A stretch of DNA of 39,521 nucleotides from Flavobacteriales bacterium (GTDB lineage Bacteria; Bacteroidota; Bacteroidia; Flavobacteriales_F; PHOS-HE28): positions 1 through 39,521 of the forward strand of contig JAEUSW010000038.1 of assembly GCA_016788285.1 (NCBI GenBank), in the 5' to 3' direction. The translations under genes and the position numbers were made by a program. The notes beneath the pieces were generated by a model, which was not told the origin of the DNA, did not search any database, and saw nothing but the letters and a program-made list of their open reading frames with translations. Positions within the stretch are counted from its first letter, which is position 1, and every line of letters starts with the position of its first letter. This document shows, one piece after another, positions 32,405 through 38,539 of this stretch.

Positions 32405-32422
32405 GCGGCCGCGAACTCCGCC

Positions 32423-32454
32423 AAGGGGGCCGTTCCGAAAGGAGCGGCCCTCTT
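32423..32454 (+). terminator. Rho-independent terminator of the ssb pair
   Basis: A 14-bp stem (32423-32436 with 32441-32454, two G-T wobbles) closes the stable tetraloop GAAA, followed by a pyrimidine/T-rich stretch (CGTTCTTCCC). It lies 19 nt after the second ssb stop. Confidence 0.75.
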
Positions 32455-32538
32455 CGTTCTTCCCACGGAACGCGGAAGGGCCGCCCTCCGGCAGCCCCTC
32501 CATCGTCAACAGGACCCCCGTCCCGTGGTGTGATGTGA

Positions 32539-33018
32539 TCAGCGAGCGGCGGTGACGTCCGCGGCGGGCAGGGTCACCAAGGTGTGGTCGTAGTGGACCT
32601 TCATGAGGCCGCTGCCCTTGGTGAAGGTGATGTGACCCACCGGCGCGGCGAAGACCAGGTCGTTGGCGGGGCTCTGGGGCATGAGCTCCACGGTGAAGCG
32701 GACGTCGCGGTCGTTCTCGGCCTTGAACTTGGGGAAGGCGTTGATGGTGTTGACCTCCACGACCTTGGTGATGTAGCCGTTCTGGCGGAAGGTGAGGCGC
32801 AGCTGGCTGTCGGCCTCCACCTGGAGCTTGAAGCTGCCGTTGGCGCCCACCACCAGGCTGTCGAGCTCACCGTTGGCGCGCTCCACGAGGACGACGGTGC
32901 GGCGGGCGCCGCCGTCGAGGGTCTCGATCTTGCCGTGGAAGGTGACCTGCTTGCTGGCGAACAGGCAGCCGGCGGAGAGGATGGTGGCGGCGGTGGCGAG
33001 GAGGAGGCGGGCGTTCAT
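32539..33018 (-). CDS. Small putative lipoprotein of unknown function
   Basis: A 159-residue protein. The N-terminus MNARLLLATAATILSAGC ends in a lipobox-like SAGC (Cys18), suggesting a lipoprotein. The body has alternating beta segments (VTFHGKIETLDGGARRTVVLVERANGELDSLVVGANGSFKLQVEADSQLRLTF is the longest stretch), similar in feel to a carboxypeptidase-regulatory-like beta-sandwich; no family is assigned with confidence. A CAGTTTTG box, 28 nt upstream on the minus strand (33047-33054), may be its -7 element. Confidence 0.7.
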   Translation of the reverse strand: MNARLLLATAATILSAGCLFASKQVTFHGKIETLDGGARRTVVLVERANGELDSLVVGANGSFKLQVEADSQLRLTFRQNGYITKVVEVNTINAFPKFKAENDRDVRFTVELMPQSPANDLVFAAPVGHITFTKGSGLMKVHYDHTLVTLPAADVTAAR

Positions 33019-33085
33019 GGGGTGGGGTCGTTGGCGTTCGATGGGTCAAAACTGCCGCGGCCCACAGGCCTACCATAGGGAGGAT

Positions 33086-33120
33086 GAGCAAGTGGCGGGC
33101 GGTGGTCAGCAAGTGGCGGG
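33086..33120. repeat. 13-bp direct repeat in the gap before tRNA-Asn
   Basis: AGCAAGTGGCGGG occurs at 33087-33099 and 33108-33120, spaced 21 bp start to start, about two helical turns. The copies extend to TGAGC and TCAGC upstream. It lies between the lipoprotein-like gene and the tRNA promoter; purpose unknown. Confidence 0.5.
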
Positions 33121-33153
33121 AACGGGTCTTCTCCGACCGGCCGCCTGCGGCAC

Positions 33154-33184
33154 TTGGCCGATGCCCGGGCGCGGCTTACATTTG
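33154..33184 (+). promoter_or_regulatory. Promoter of tRNA-Asn
   Basis: TTG at 33154-33156, 20-bp spacer, TACATTTG at 33177-33184 (exact TAnnTTTG). The mature tRNA 5' end is 24 nt downstream. Confidence 0.65.
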
Positions 33185-33207
33185 CGCTCCGTTTTCAACG
33201 GACACCT

Positions 33208-33281
33208 TCCCTGGTAGCTCAGCTGGTTAGAGCACATGACTGTTAATCATGGGGTCGCTGGTTCAAGTCCAGCCCGGGGAG
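33208..33281 (+). tRNA. tRNA-Asn (anticodon GTT)
   Basis: A 74-nt cloverleaf. The acceptor stem TCCCTGG pairs with CCGGGGA (one T-G pair). The D arm contains AGCTCAGCTGGTTAGAGC. The anticodon stem CATGA/TCATG encloses the loop with GTT at 33242-33244. The T arm is GCTGG-TTCAAGT-CCAGC, with discriminator G33281. CCA is not encoded, as usual in this phylum. Confidence 0.97.
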
Positions 33282-33402
33282 CGAACGAAGAGAGCCGCGT
33301 GAGCGGCTTTCTTCCTTTTGTAGGCGTGCACCAGCCCGGGATATGGCGGACCCACCGCCGCGCCCACTGCACCTCTGCGTGAACCAACCCGCCCCCCTCC
33401 CC

Positions 33403-34332
33403 ATGCAGCTCATCACCGTCGGCACCGTCGCCTTTGACCGCATCGAGACCCCCTTCGGCGTGGCCGAGAAGACCGTGGGCGGGGCCGCCACCTATATCTC
33501 CCTGGCGGCCAGCATCTTCCTGGATAAGATCGGCCTGGTGAGCGTGGTGGGCGATGACTTCCCCACCGCCGTGATGGACGACCTGCGTCGCCGGGGGGTG
33601 GACCTCCAGGGCCTGGAGGTGTTGCAGGGCAAGGAGAGCTTTTTCTGGGCCGGCCGCTACCATTACGACATGAACAGCCGCGACACGCTGGAGACCCGGC
33701 TGAACGTGCTGCTGGACCTGGACCCCAAGCTGCCCACCGCCTACACCCAGGCCCCTTATGTGATGCTCGGGAACCTGGACCCCAAGGTGCAGGCCAAGGT
33801 GTTGGACCAGATGGCCGAGCGTCCGGCCCTGGTGGTGATGGATACCATGAACTTCTGGATGGACAGCGCCTTGGAAGACCTCAAGCGGGTGATCCAACGG
33901 GTGGACATCCTGGCCATCAACGATGCGGAGGCGCGCCAGTTGAGCGGCGAGCACAGCCTGGTGAAGGCCGCGGCGCGCATCCTGGCCATGGGCCCCCGAT
34001 ACCTCGTGGTGAAGAAGGGGGAGCACGGTGCCCTCCTGTTCGGTCCCGACCGGGTGTTCTTCGCGCCCGCTCTGCCGTTGGAGGATGTGGTGGACCCCAC
34101 GGGCGCCGGCGACACCTTCGCCGGGGGCTTCATCGGCTACCTGGCCCGCACCCAGGACCACAGTTTCGACAACCTCAAGCGCGCCATTATCGTGGGCAGC
34201 GCCCTGGCCAGCTTCACCTGCGAGAAGTTCGGCATCGAACGCCTGGTGGAGATCACCCGCGAGGACATCGATCGGCGGGTGCAGCAGTTCGTGGAGCTCG
34301 TGGACTTCGACATCGAGCTGGTGGAGGACTGA
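33403..34332 (+). CDS. PfkB-family carbohydrate/nucleoside kinase
   Basis: A 309-residue cytoplasmic kinase of the ribokinase superfamily. The N-terminal segment VGTVAFDRIETPFG leads to the GGAATYISLAAS glycine pair, and the C-terminal PfkB signature DPTGAGDTFAGGFIGYLA contains the catalytic Asp of GAGD. The substrate cannot be read from sequence; the group includes adenosine- and sugar-kinases. The ATG at 33403 starts the conserved fold directly; an earlier in-frame start at 33343 would add 20 Pro-rich residues. It converges with the superoxide dismutase gene (9-nt gap). Confidence 0.88.
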   Translation: MQLITVGTVAFDRIETPFGVAEKTVGGAATYISLAASIFLDKIGLVSVVGDDFPTAVMDDLRRRGVDLQGLEVLQGKESFFWAGRYHYDMNSRDTLETRLNVLLDLDPKLPTAYTQAPYVMLGNLDPKVQAKVLDQMAERPALVVMDTMNFWMDSALEDLKRVIQRVDILAINDAEARQLSGEHSLVKAAARILAMGPRYLVVKKGEHGALLFGPDRVFFAPALPLEDVVDPTGAGDTFAGGFIGYLARTQDHSFDNLKRAIIVGSALASFTCEKFGIERLVEITREDIDRRVQQFVELVDFDIELVED

Positions 34333-34341
34333 GCCACCCGC

Positions 34342-35037
34342 TCAACCCAACCGCGCGGCGACGCTGTCCCAGTTCACCAGGTTCCACCAGGCGGCCACGT
34401 ACTCGTTGCGCTTGTTCTGGTACTTGAGGTAGTAGGCGTGCTCCCACACGTCCAGTCCCAGCAGCGGGCGACCCTTCAGGTCGCTCACCTCCATCAGCGG
34501 GTTGTCCTGGTTGGGCGTGCTGCCGATGGCCAGCTTCCCCTCCTGCAGCACCAGCCACGCCCAGCCGCTGCCGAAGCGCTTCATCGCCGCGTCGGTGAAG
34601 GCTTCCTTGAACTTCTGCACCGACCCGAAGGCGCCGGCGAGCGCATCGGCCACCGTGCCGCCCGGTTCGCCGCCCTTGCCAGGCGCCATTCCGCTCCAGA
34701 AGAGGTCGTGGTTCCAGGCGCCGCCCGCGTTGTTGCGCAGCTTGGCGCTCACCCCGCCGATGGTGCCGAAAAGCTGCTCGGCGGTGGTGGCCGGCACGGC
34801 CTCGGCGGCCAGGGCCTCGTTGGCGTTCTTCACGTAGGCCGCATGGTGCTTGCCGTAGTGGATCTGCATGGTGAGCGTGTCGATGTGCGGCTCCAGCGCC
34901 TCGAAGGGATAGGGCAGGGGTGCCTGGGCAAAGAGCAGCCCGCCGGTGCCCGAGGGTGCCGAGCGCAGTACGGCAGGGGCCAAGGCCACGCCCGCGGCGG
35001 CCTGCAGCGTGCGGGTGAGAAAGCGTTTGCGGTCCAT
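34342..35037 (-). CDS. Exported Fe/Mn superoxide dismutase
   Basis: A 231-residue enzyme. Residues 1-25 ([23 protein letters not shown]) form an export signal with an Arg-Lys-Arg start and weak Tat character, placing the enzyme in the periplasm, whereas most Fe/Mn enzymes are cytoplasmic. Metal ligands are His60 (MQIHYGKHH), His110 (WNHDLFW), Asp196 and His200 (LDVWEHAYY). The catalytic cycle turns superoxide into oxygen and hydrogen peroxide; Fe versus Mn cannot be decided. The ATG lies 4 nt after a -7 box, so the transcript should be leaderless. Confidence 0.93.
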   Translation of the reverse strand: MDRKRFLTRTLQAAAGVALAPAVLRSAPSGTGGLLFAQAPLPYPFEALEPHIDTLTMQIHYGKHHAAYVKNANEALAAEAVPATTAEQLFGTIGGVSAKLRNNAGGAWNHDLFWSGMAPGKGGEPGGTVADALAGAFGSVQKFKEAFTDAAMKRFGSGWAWLVLQEGKLAIGSTPNQDNPLMEVSDLKGRPLLGLDVWEHAYYLKYQNKRNEYVAAWWNLVNWDSVAARLG

Positions 35038-35041
35038 GTGC

Positions 35042-35049
35042 GAAAGGTA
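35042..35049 (-). promoter_or_regulatory. -7 promoter box of the superoxide dismutase gene
   Basis: On the minus strand TACCTTTC (last base differs from TAnnTTTG), then GCAC and the ATG: a 4-nt gap. Confidence 0.55.
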
Positions 35050-35142
35050 GTTCGGCCGATAGGGGCGGACGCTGTCCGCCATCAGGTCGGCGGCCCGGTG
35101 GCAAGGACCGCACCGAACACGATCCGGAAGCCTGGTGTGCGT

Positions 35143-35667
35143 TCAGCTCACGGGCGCGAAGCCGAGCAGCAACTGGCCCTTCTCCACGGCCTTGCCCTGC
35201 ACCGCATGCACCTGGGCCACCACGGCATCGCCCGGGGCCTTGATCACGTTCTCCATCTTCATGGCCTCGAGCACCAGCAGTGCGTCGTTCTTCCGCACCA
35301 CGTCACCGGCCTTCACCAGCACGTTCAGCACCAGCCCCGGCATGGGCGCCTTGAGCTCGGGCACCACCCCGCCACGCGCCTTGTCCAGCCCGAGGGCCTG
35401 CACCAGGCGGGCGCGCTCATCCTCCAGCCGCACGGAGTAGAGCTTGCCGCCGATCCGCAGCTTCACCACACCCGCCGAGAGGTCCTCCTTCACCACGGTG
35501 GCGCGCACCGACCGGCCGTCCAGCAGCACGCTGAAGGTGCCGCGGCCCGCTGCGCTGATGTCCAGGTCGGTCGTGCCTTCGGGCACCCAGGGCCCGTCGG
35601 GCGTGCGACGCTCCAGCACCACTGGGGCGCCGGCCTGGTTGATGTGGGCGTAGAGCTTGCGCGGCAT
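35143..35667 (-). CDS. Biotin carboxyl carrier protein (acyl-CoA/pyruvate carboxylase type)
   Basis: A 174-residue protein. The C-terminal biotinyl domain (about 104-172) has the biotinylation site EAMKMEN with Lys137, and APMPGLVLNVLVKAGDVV upstream. The N-terminal half is a beta-rich linker domain of the kind fused to or partnered with carboxylase subunits. Such a stand-alone carrier serves biotin-dependent carboxylases (acetyl-, propionyl- or methylcrotonyl-CoA), but no carboxylase subunit is in the window. A -7 box (TATTTTCG) lies 6 nt before the ATG. Confidence 0.88.
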   Translation of the reverse strand: MPRKLYAHINQAGAPVVLERRTPDGPWVPEGTTDLDISAAGRGTFSVLLDGRSVRATVVKEDLSAGVVKLRIGGKLYSVRLEDERARLVQALGLDKARGGVVPELKAPMPGLVLNVLVKAGDVVRKNDALLVLEAMKMENVIKAPGDAVVAQVHAVQGKAVEKGQLLLGFAPVS

Positions 35668-35673
35668 GGTGGG

Positions 35674-35681
35674 CGAAAATA
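35674..35681 (-). promoter_or_regulatory. -7 promoter box of the biotin carrier gene
   Basis: On the minus strand TATTTTCG, one mismatch from TAnnTTTG, 6 nt before ATG 35667. Confidence 0.5.
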
Positions 35682-35731
35682 GGACGCCGCACGGTGGTGG
35701 TGATCGATCGCCCTTGCCGAGCGGCCCTCGG

Positions 35732-35761
35732 AACCACCGATGGACACGGATGAACACAGAT
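35732..35761 (-). repeat. Dispersed intergenic repeat, 3 x 10 bp (reverse orientation)
   Basis: Read on the minus strand, three 10-mers: ATCTGTGTTC, ATCCGTGTCC and ATCGGTGGTT. It is the best copy of the element also seen at 309-338, here between the rnhA stop and the biotin carrier start. The 108-nt gap contains nothing else of note. Confidence 0.7.
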
Positions 35762-35775
35762 GGTGGTGCGGTTGC

Positions 35776-36246
35776 TCAACCGCCCTCACCGAGCTGTTCG
35801 TACACCTCGTCCGCCGGCAGGCCCGGCTGTTCGCGGGCGGCCACCGCCAGGCGGTCGCACAGTTCGTTCTGCGGGTGACCATTGTGCCCCCTGATCCAGT
35901 GGAACCGCACCTTGTGCTGCCGGTACACCTTCAGGAACCGCTTCCAGAGGTCGGGGTTCTTGCGCTTGGCGAAGTCCTTCCGCTCCCAATCGAATACCCA
36001 GCCCTTCTCCACGCTGTCCACCACGTACTTGCTGTCGCTCACGACGGTCACCTCCATGCCGGGTCGTTTCAGGGCCTCCAGCGCGGCGATGACCGCGAGC
36101 AGCTCCATGCGGTTGTTGGTGGTGTGGCGGTAGCCCCCCCACAGCTCGCGCCGGTGGCTTCCGCTTTCCAGCACCACCCCATAGCCGCCCGGGCCCGGGT
36201 TGCCGCTGGCCGCGCCGTCCGTATAGGCCGTCACCTGCACGCTCAT
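35776..36246 (-). CDS. rnhA: Ribonuclease HI
   Basis: A 156-residue enzyme that cuts the RNA strand of RNA-DNA hybrids. The catalytic carboxylates are Asp10 (YTDGAASGNPGPGG), Glu48 (NNRMELLAV), Asp71 (VVSDSKYV) and Asp131 (NELCDRLA), with a flexible His in RGHNGHPQN. Length is normal. The ATG overlaps the stop of the MarC gene by 4 nt (ATGA), so they are translated together from the MarC promoter. Confidence 0.96.
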   Translation of the reverse strand: MSVQVTAYTDGAASGNPGPGGYGVVLESGSHRRELWGGYRHTTNNRMELLAVIAALEALKRPGMEVTVVSDSKYVVDSVEKGWVFDWERKDFAKRKNPDLWKRFLKVYRQHKVRFHWIRGHNGHPQNELCDRLAVAAREQPGLPADEVYEQLGEGG

Positions 36247-36851
36247 GTCGCCGGAAAGAGGTAGGTGATGTTGCCCGTGAACAGTTTCACGCTGATGGCC
36301 AGCAGGATGACGCCGAAGGCCTTGCGGATGACGATGAGCCCCACGCGGCCCAACATCCGCTCGATGCGGTTGGTGAGGAAGAGCACCAGCAGCACAGGCC
36401 CCATGTTGAGCACGATGGCCGCCAGGATGTTCACCGGGGCGTATTCGGCGCGCAGCGACAGGATGGTGGTGATGGTGCCGGCCCCGGCGATCACCGGAAA
36501 GGCCAGCGGCACGATGCTGTACACCTTGGGGTCGTCGCTGGGCAGGCCCGGGGCGGAGGTGTCCTCCTTGAAGAGCCGGATGCCCAAGGTCATTTCCAGG
36601 GCGATGAAGAACAGCACCAACGAACCGGCCACGGCGAACGACCGGACGTCCACCCCCACCACGCGCAGGATGCCCTCGCCCACGAACAGAAAGGTGACCA
36701 TGATGCCGAGGCTCACCAGGGTGGCCCGCAGGGGATAGATGCGTCCCGCCTTCTGGCGGACCTGCAGGATCAACGGGATGCCGCCCACGATGTCGATCAC
36801 GGCGAAGAGGACCAGGAAGGCCTTTCCGATCTGGGCGGGGTCGAGCTGCAT
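36243..36851 (-). CDS. MarC-family integral membrane protein
   Basis: A 202-residue inner-membrane protein with about six hydrophobic helices (QIGKAFLVLFAVIDIVGGIPLIL, LVSLGIMVTFLFVGEGIL, FAVAGSLVLFFIALEM, ILAAIVLNMGPVLLVLFL and others). The FAVIDIVGGIPLIL and PLAFPVIAGAGTITTILSL stretches are characteristic of the MarC/YhgN/SnatA-like group. Its function is not firmly known; some homologues transport amino acids. The ATG at 36851 sits 4 nt after a -7-like box. rnhA follows with a 4-nt overlap. Confidence 0.88.
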   Translation of the reverse strand: MQLDPAQIGKAFLVLFAVIDIVGGIPLILQVRQKAGRIYPLRATLVSLGIMVTFLFVGEGILRVVGVDVRSFAVAGSLVLFFIALEMTLGIRLFKEDTSAPGLPSDDPKVYSIVPLAFPVIAGAGTITTILSLRAEYAPVNILAAIVLNMGPVLLVLFLTNRIERMLGRVGLIVIRKAFGVILLAISVKLFTGNITYLFPAT

Positions 36852-36855
36852 GGCG

Positions 36856-36863
36856 CAAAGGAA
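36856..36863 (-). promoter_or_regulatory. -7 promoter box of the MarC-rnhA pair
   Basis: On the minus strand TTCCTTTG, one mismatch from TAnnTTTG, followed by CGCC and the ATG (4-nt gap). Confidence 0.55.
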
Positions 36864-36885
36864 TGCGCTGCCGGCCAATGGCCTT

Positions 36886-36925
36886 TGGCTGCTGGCCGTG
36901 CGATGCCATGCACGGCCAGCAGCCA
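36886..36925 (-). terminator. Strong hairpin terminator after purN
   Basis: A perfect 16-bp inverted repeat (arms TGGCTGCTGGCCGTGC and its complement) with an 8-nt loop, 4 nt beyond the purN stop codon. The 11-mer GGCCAATGGCC flanks it on both sides (36873-36883 and, within the purN 3' end, 36935-36945). It separates purN from the MarC-rnhA unit. Confidence 0.75.
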
Positions 36926-36929
36926 GTAG

Positions 36930-37502
36930 CTACAGGCCAATGGCCATCACCAATTGTTCCACCACGCGAGGATAATGGGCGTGCTCCAGGGCCAGGACGC
37001 GCAGGGCCAGGGTCTCGGGCGAGTCATCGGGCAGCACGGGACATCGGGCCTGGAAGAGATGCTCGCCTTCATCGTAGCGCTCGTTCACCCGGTGGATGGT
37101 GATGCCGCTCTCCCTGTCCCCGGCCGCCAGGACCGCCGCATGCACATGGTGGCCCCACATACCCTGTCCGCCATGACGGGGCAACAGAGCCGGGTGGATG
37201 TTGACGATGCGGCCCGGGAAGGCCCGCACCAGGTCCGCAGGCACAAGGCGCAGGAAACCGGCGAGCACCACCAGGTCGACCCGCAGCGCCTGCAGCTCGC
37301 GGAGCACCGTGCCGTCCCGCAGCTGGGCCGGGGTGAAGCGGTAGCTCGGCACGCCCAGTTCCCAGGCCCTCGTAAAGACACCGGCCTCGGGGCGGTCGCC
37401 GGCCACCAGCACCACGTCGGCCACGGATGAGCGCTGGAAGTGCTCGATGAGCCGCTGGGCGTTGCTGCCGCTGCCGGAGGCCAGGATGGCGATGCGCTTC
37501 AC
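36930..37502 (-). CDS. purN: Phosphoribosylglycinamide formyltransferase (GART)
   Basis: A 190-residue purine-biosynthesis enzyme that formylates GAR with 10-formyl-tetrahydrofolate. Motifs: ILASGSGSNAQRLI (phosphate loop), LAGFLRLVP, NIHPALLPRHGGQGMWGHHVHAAVL with the catalytic Asn-x-His, GITIHRVNERYDEG with the catalytic Asp. It starts at GTG 37502, supported by a -7-like box whose end lies 4 nt before it and by normal length. An in-frame ATG at 37547 would overlap the start of the divergent nitroreductase gene and add 15 unlike residues. Confidence 0.93.
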   Translation of the reverse strand: MKRIAILASGSGSNAQRLIEHFQRSSVADVVLVAGDRPEAGVFTRAWELGVPSYRFTPAQLRDGTVLRELQALRVDLVVLAGFLRLVPADLVRAFPGRIVNIHPALLPRHGGQGMWGHHVHAAVLAAGDRESGITIHRVNERYDEGEHLFQARCPVLPDDSPETLALRVLALEHAHYPRVVEQLVMAIGL

Positions 37503-37506
37503 GCTG

Positions 37507-37514
37507 CGAAGGTG
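37507..37514 (-). promoter_or_regulatory. Possible -7 box of purN
   Basis: On the minus strand CACCTTCG (two mismatches from TAnnTTTG), then CAGC and the GTG start: the same 4-nt gap as in other leaderless-type genes. Confidence 0.4.
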
Positions 37515-37533
37515 CGCACTCCGCGCCAGTGCC

Positions 37534-37541
37534 GACCTTCG
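37534..37541 (+). promoter_or_regulatory. Possible -7 box of the nitroreductase gene
   Basis: GACCTTCG (two mismatches from TAnnTTTG), then GGGC and the ATG: a 4-nt gap. Confidence 0.4.
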
Positions 37542-37545
37542 GGGC

Positions 37546-38232
37546 ATGAGCAGCCCGGAAGGCCCCCGCACAGTGCCCCATCTCCCGGTCGAACATCCCA
37601 CGGAGGAGATGCTCCGGCGGGCCGTCGCCTTTCGCGAACTCATGGGCCGGCGCCGCAGCGTCCGCCATTTCAGCGATCGGTCGGTGCCACGGGAACTGAT
37701 GGAGGAGCTGATCGCCACGGCCTCCACCGCGCCCAGCGGTGCCCACAAACAGCCCTGGACCTTCTGCCTGGTGGGCGACCCCGACCTGAAGCGCCGGATC
37801 CGCGAGGCGGCCGAGGAGGAGGAGCATGCCAGCTACCACGGGCGCATGTCCGCGGAGTGGCTGGCCGACCTGGCCCCGCTGGGCACCGACTGGCACAAGC
37901 CCTTCCTGGAGACGGCGCCCTGGCTGGTGGTGGTGTTCAAGCAGGCCCATGGGCGGAACGCGGATGGCACGCGCCACAAGCACTATTATGTGGAGGAGAG
38001 CGTGGGGCTGGCCTGTGGCCTGCTGCTGGCGGCGGCGCAATACGCGGGCCTGGTCACCCTCACCCACACGCCCAGCCCCATGAACTTCCTGACGCGCCTG
38101 CTCGACCGCCCAGCCAACGAACGCCCCTACCTGTTGATACCCATGGGTTTTGCGGCCCCCGACTGCTGTGTGCCGGACCTGGTGCGCAAGCCGCTGGCCG
38201 AGGTGCTGGTGCCCTACCTGTCGGCCCGGTGA
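37546..38232 (+). CDS. Nitroreductase-family FMN protein, iodotyrosine-deiodinase-like
   Basis: A 228-residue flavoprotein. The FMN phosphate-binding start is [13 protein letters not shown], then [13 protein letters not shown]. The lid [41 protein letters not shown] is like that of iodotyrosine deiodinase (IYD) and its bacterial homologues, which reductively remove halogen from halotyrosines or act on related phenols. A late [12 protein letters not shown] and [11 protein letters not shown] complete the fold. Activity on halotyrosine here is inference. It diverges from purN with 43 nt between start codons. Confidence 0.85.
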   Translation: MSSPEGPRTVPHLPVEHPTEEMLRRAVAFRELMGRRRSVRHFSDRSVPRELMEELIATASTAPSGAHKQPWTFCLVGDPDLKRRIREAAEEEEHASYHGRMSAEWLADLAPLGTDWHKPFLETAPWLVVVFKQAHGRNADGTRHKHYYVEESVGLACGLLLAAAQYAGLVTLTHTPSPMNFLTRLLDRPANERPYLLIPMGFAAPDCCVPDLVRKPLAEVLVPYLSAR

Positions 38233-38255
38233 CAGAGGCCGCATCGAAAAAGTGT

Positions 38256-38263
38256 TTCCTTTG
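38256..38263 (+). promoter_or_regulatory. Probable -7 box of acpP-fabF
   Basis: TTCCTTTG, one mismatch from TAnnTTTG, 27 nt before the acpP ATG, in the short gap after the nitroreductase gene. Confidence 0.45.
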
Positions 38264-38290
38264 CACCCTCATCAACTAAACGACACTGTC

Positions 38291-38527
38291 ATGTCGGACA
38301 TCAAATCCAGGGTCATCGCGATCATCGTGGACAAGCTCGGGGTCGACCAGGGCGAGGTCAACATGGAGGCGAGCTTCACCAACGACCTTGGCGCTGACAG
38401 CCTCGATACCGTCGAGCTCATCATGGAGTTCGAGAAGGAATTCAACATCGCGATCCCCGATGACCAAGCCGAGAAGATCCAGACCGTGGGTCAGGCTGTG
38501 GACTACGTGGAGAAGAACGCGAAGTAA
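38291..38527 (+). CDS. acpP: Acyl carrier protein
   Basis: A 78-residue acidic protein that carries growing fatty acyl chains on a phosphopantetheine attached to Ser37 in GADSLDTVE. The helix layout and length are standard ([18 protein letters not shown], then [24 protein letters not shown]). fabF starts 12 nt downstream, the widespread acpP-fabF pair. Confidence 0.97.
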   Translation: MSDIKSRVIAIIVDKLGVDQGEVNMEASFTNDLGADSLDTVELIMEFEKEFNIAIPDDQAEKIQTVGQAVDYVEKNAK

Positions 38528-38539
38528 TCCCCCTGTGCC

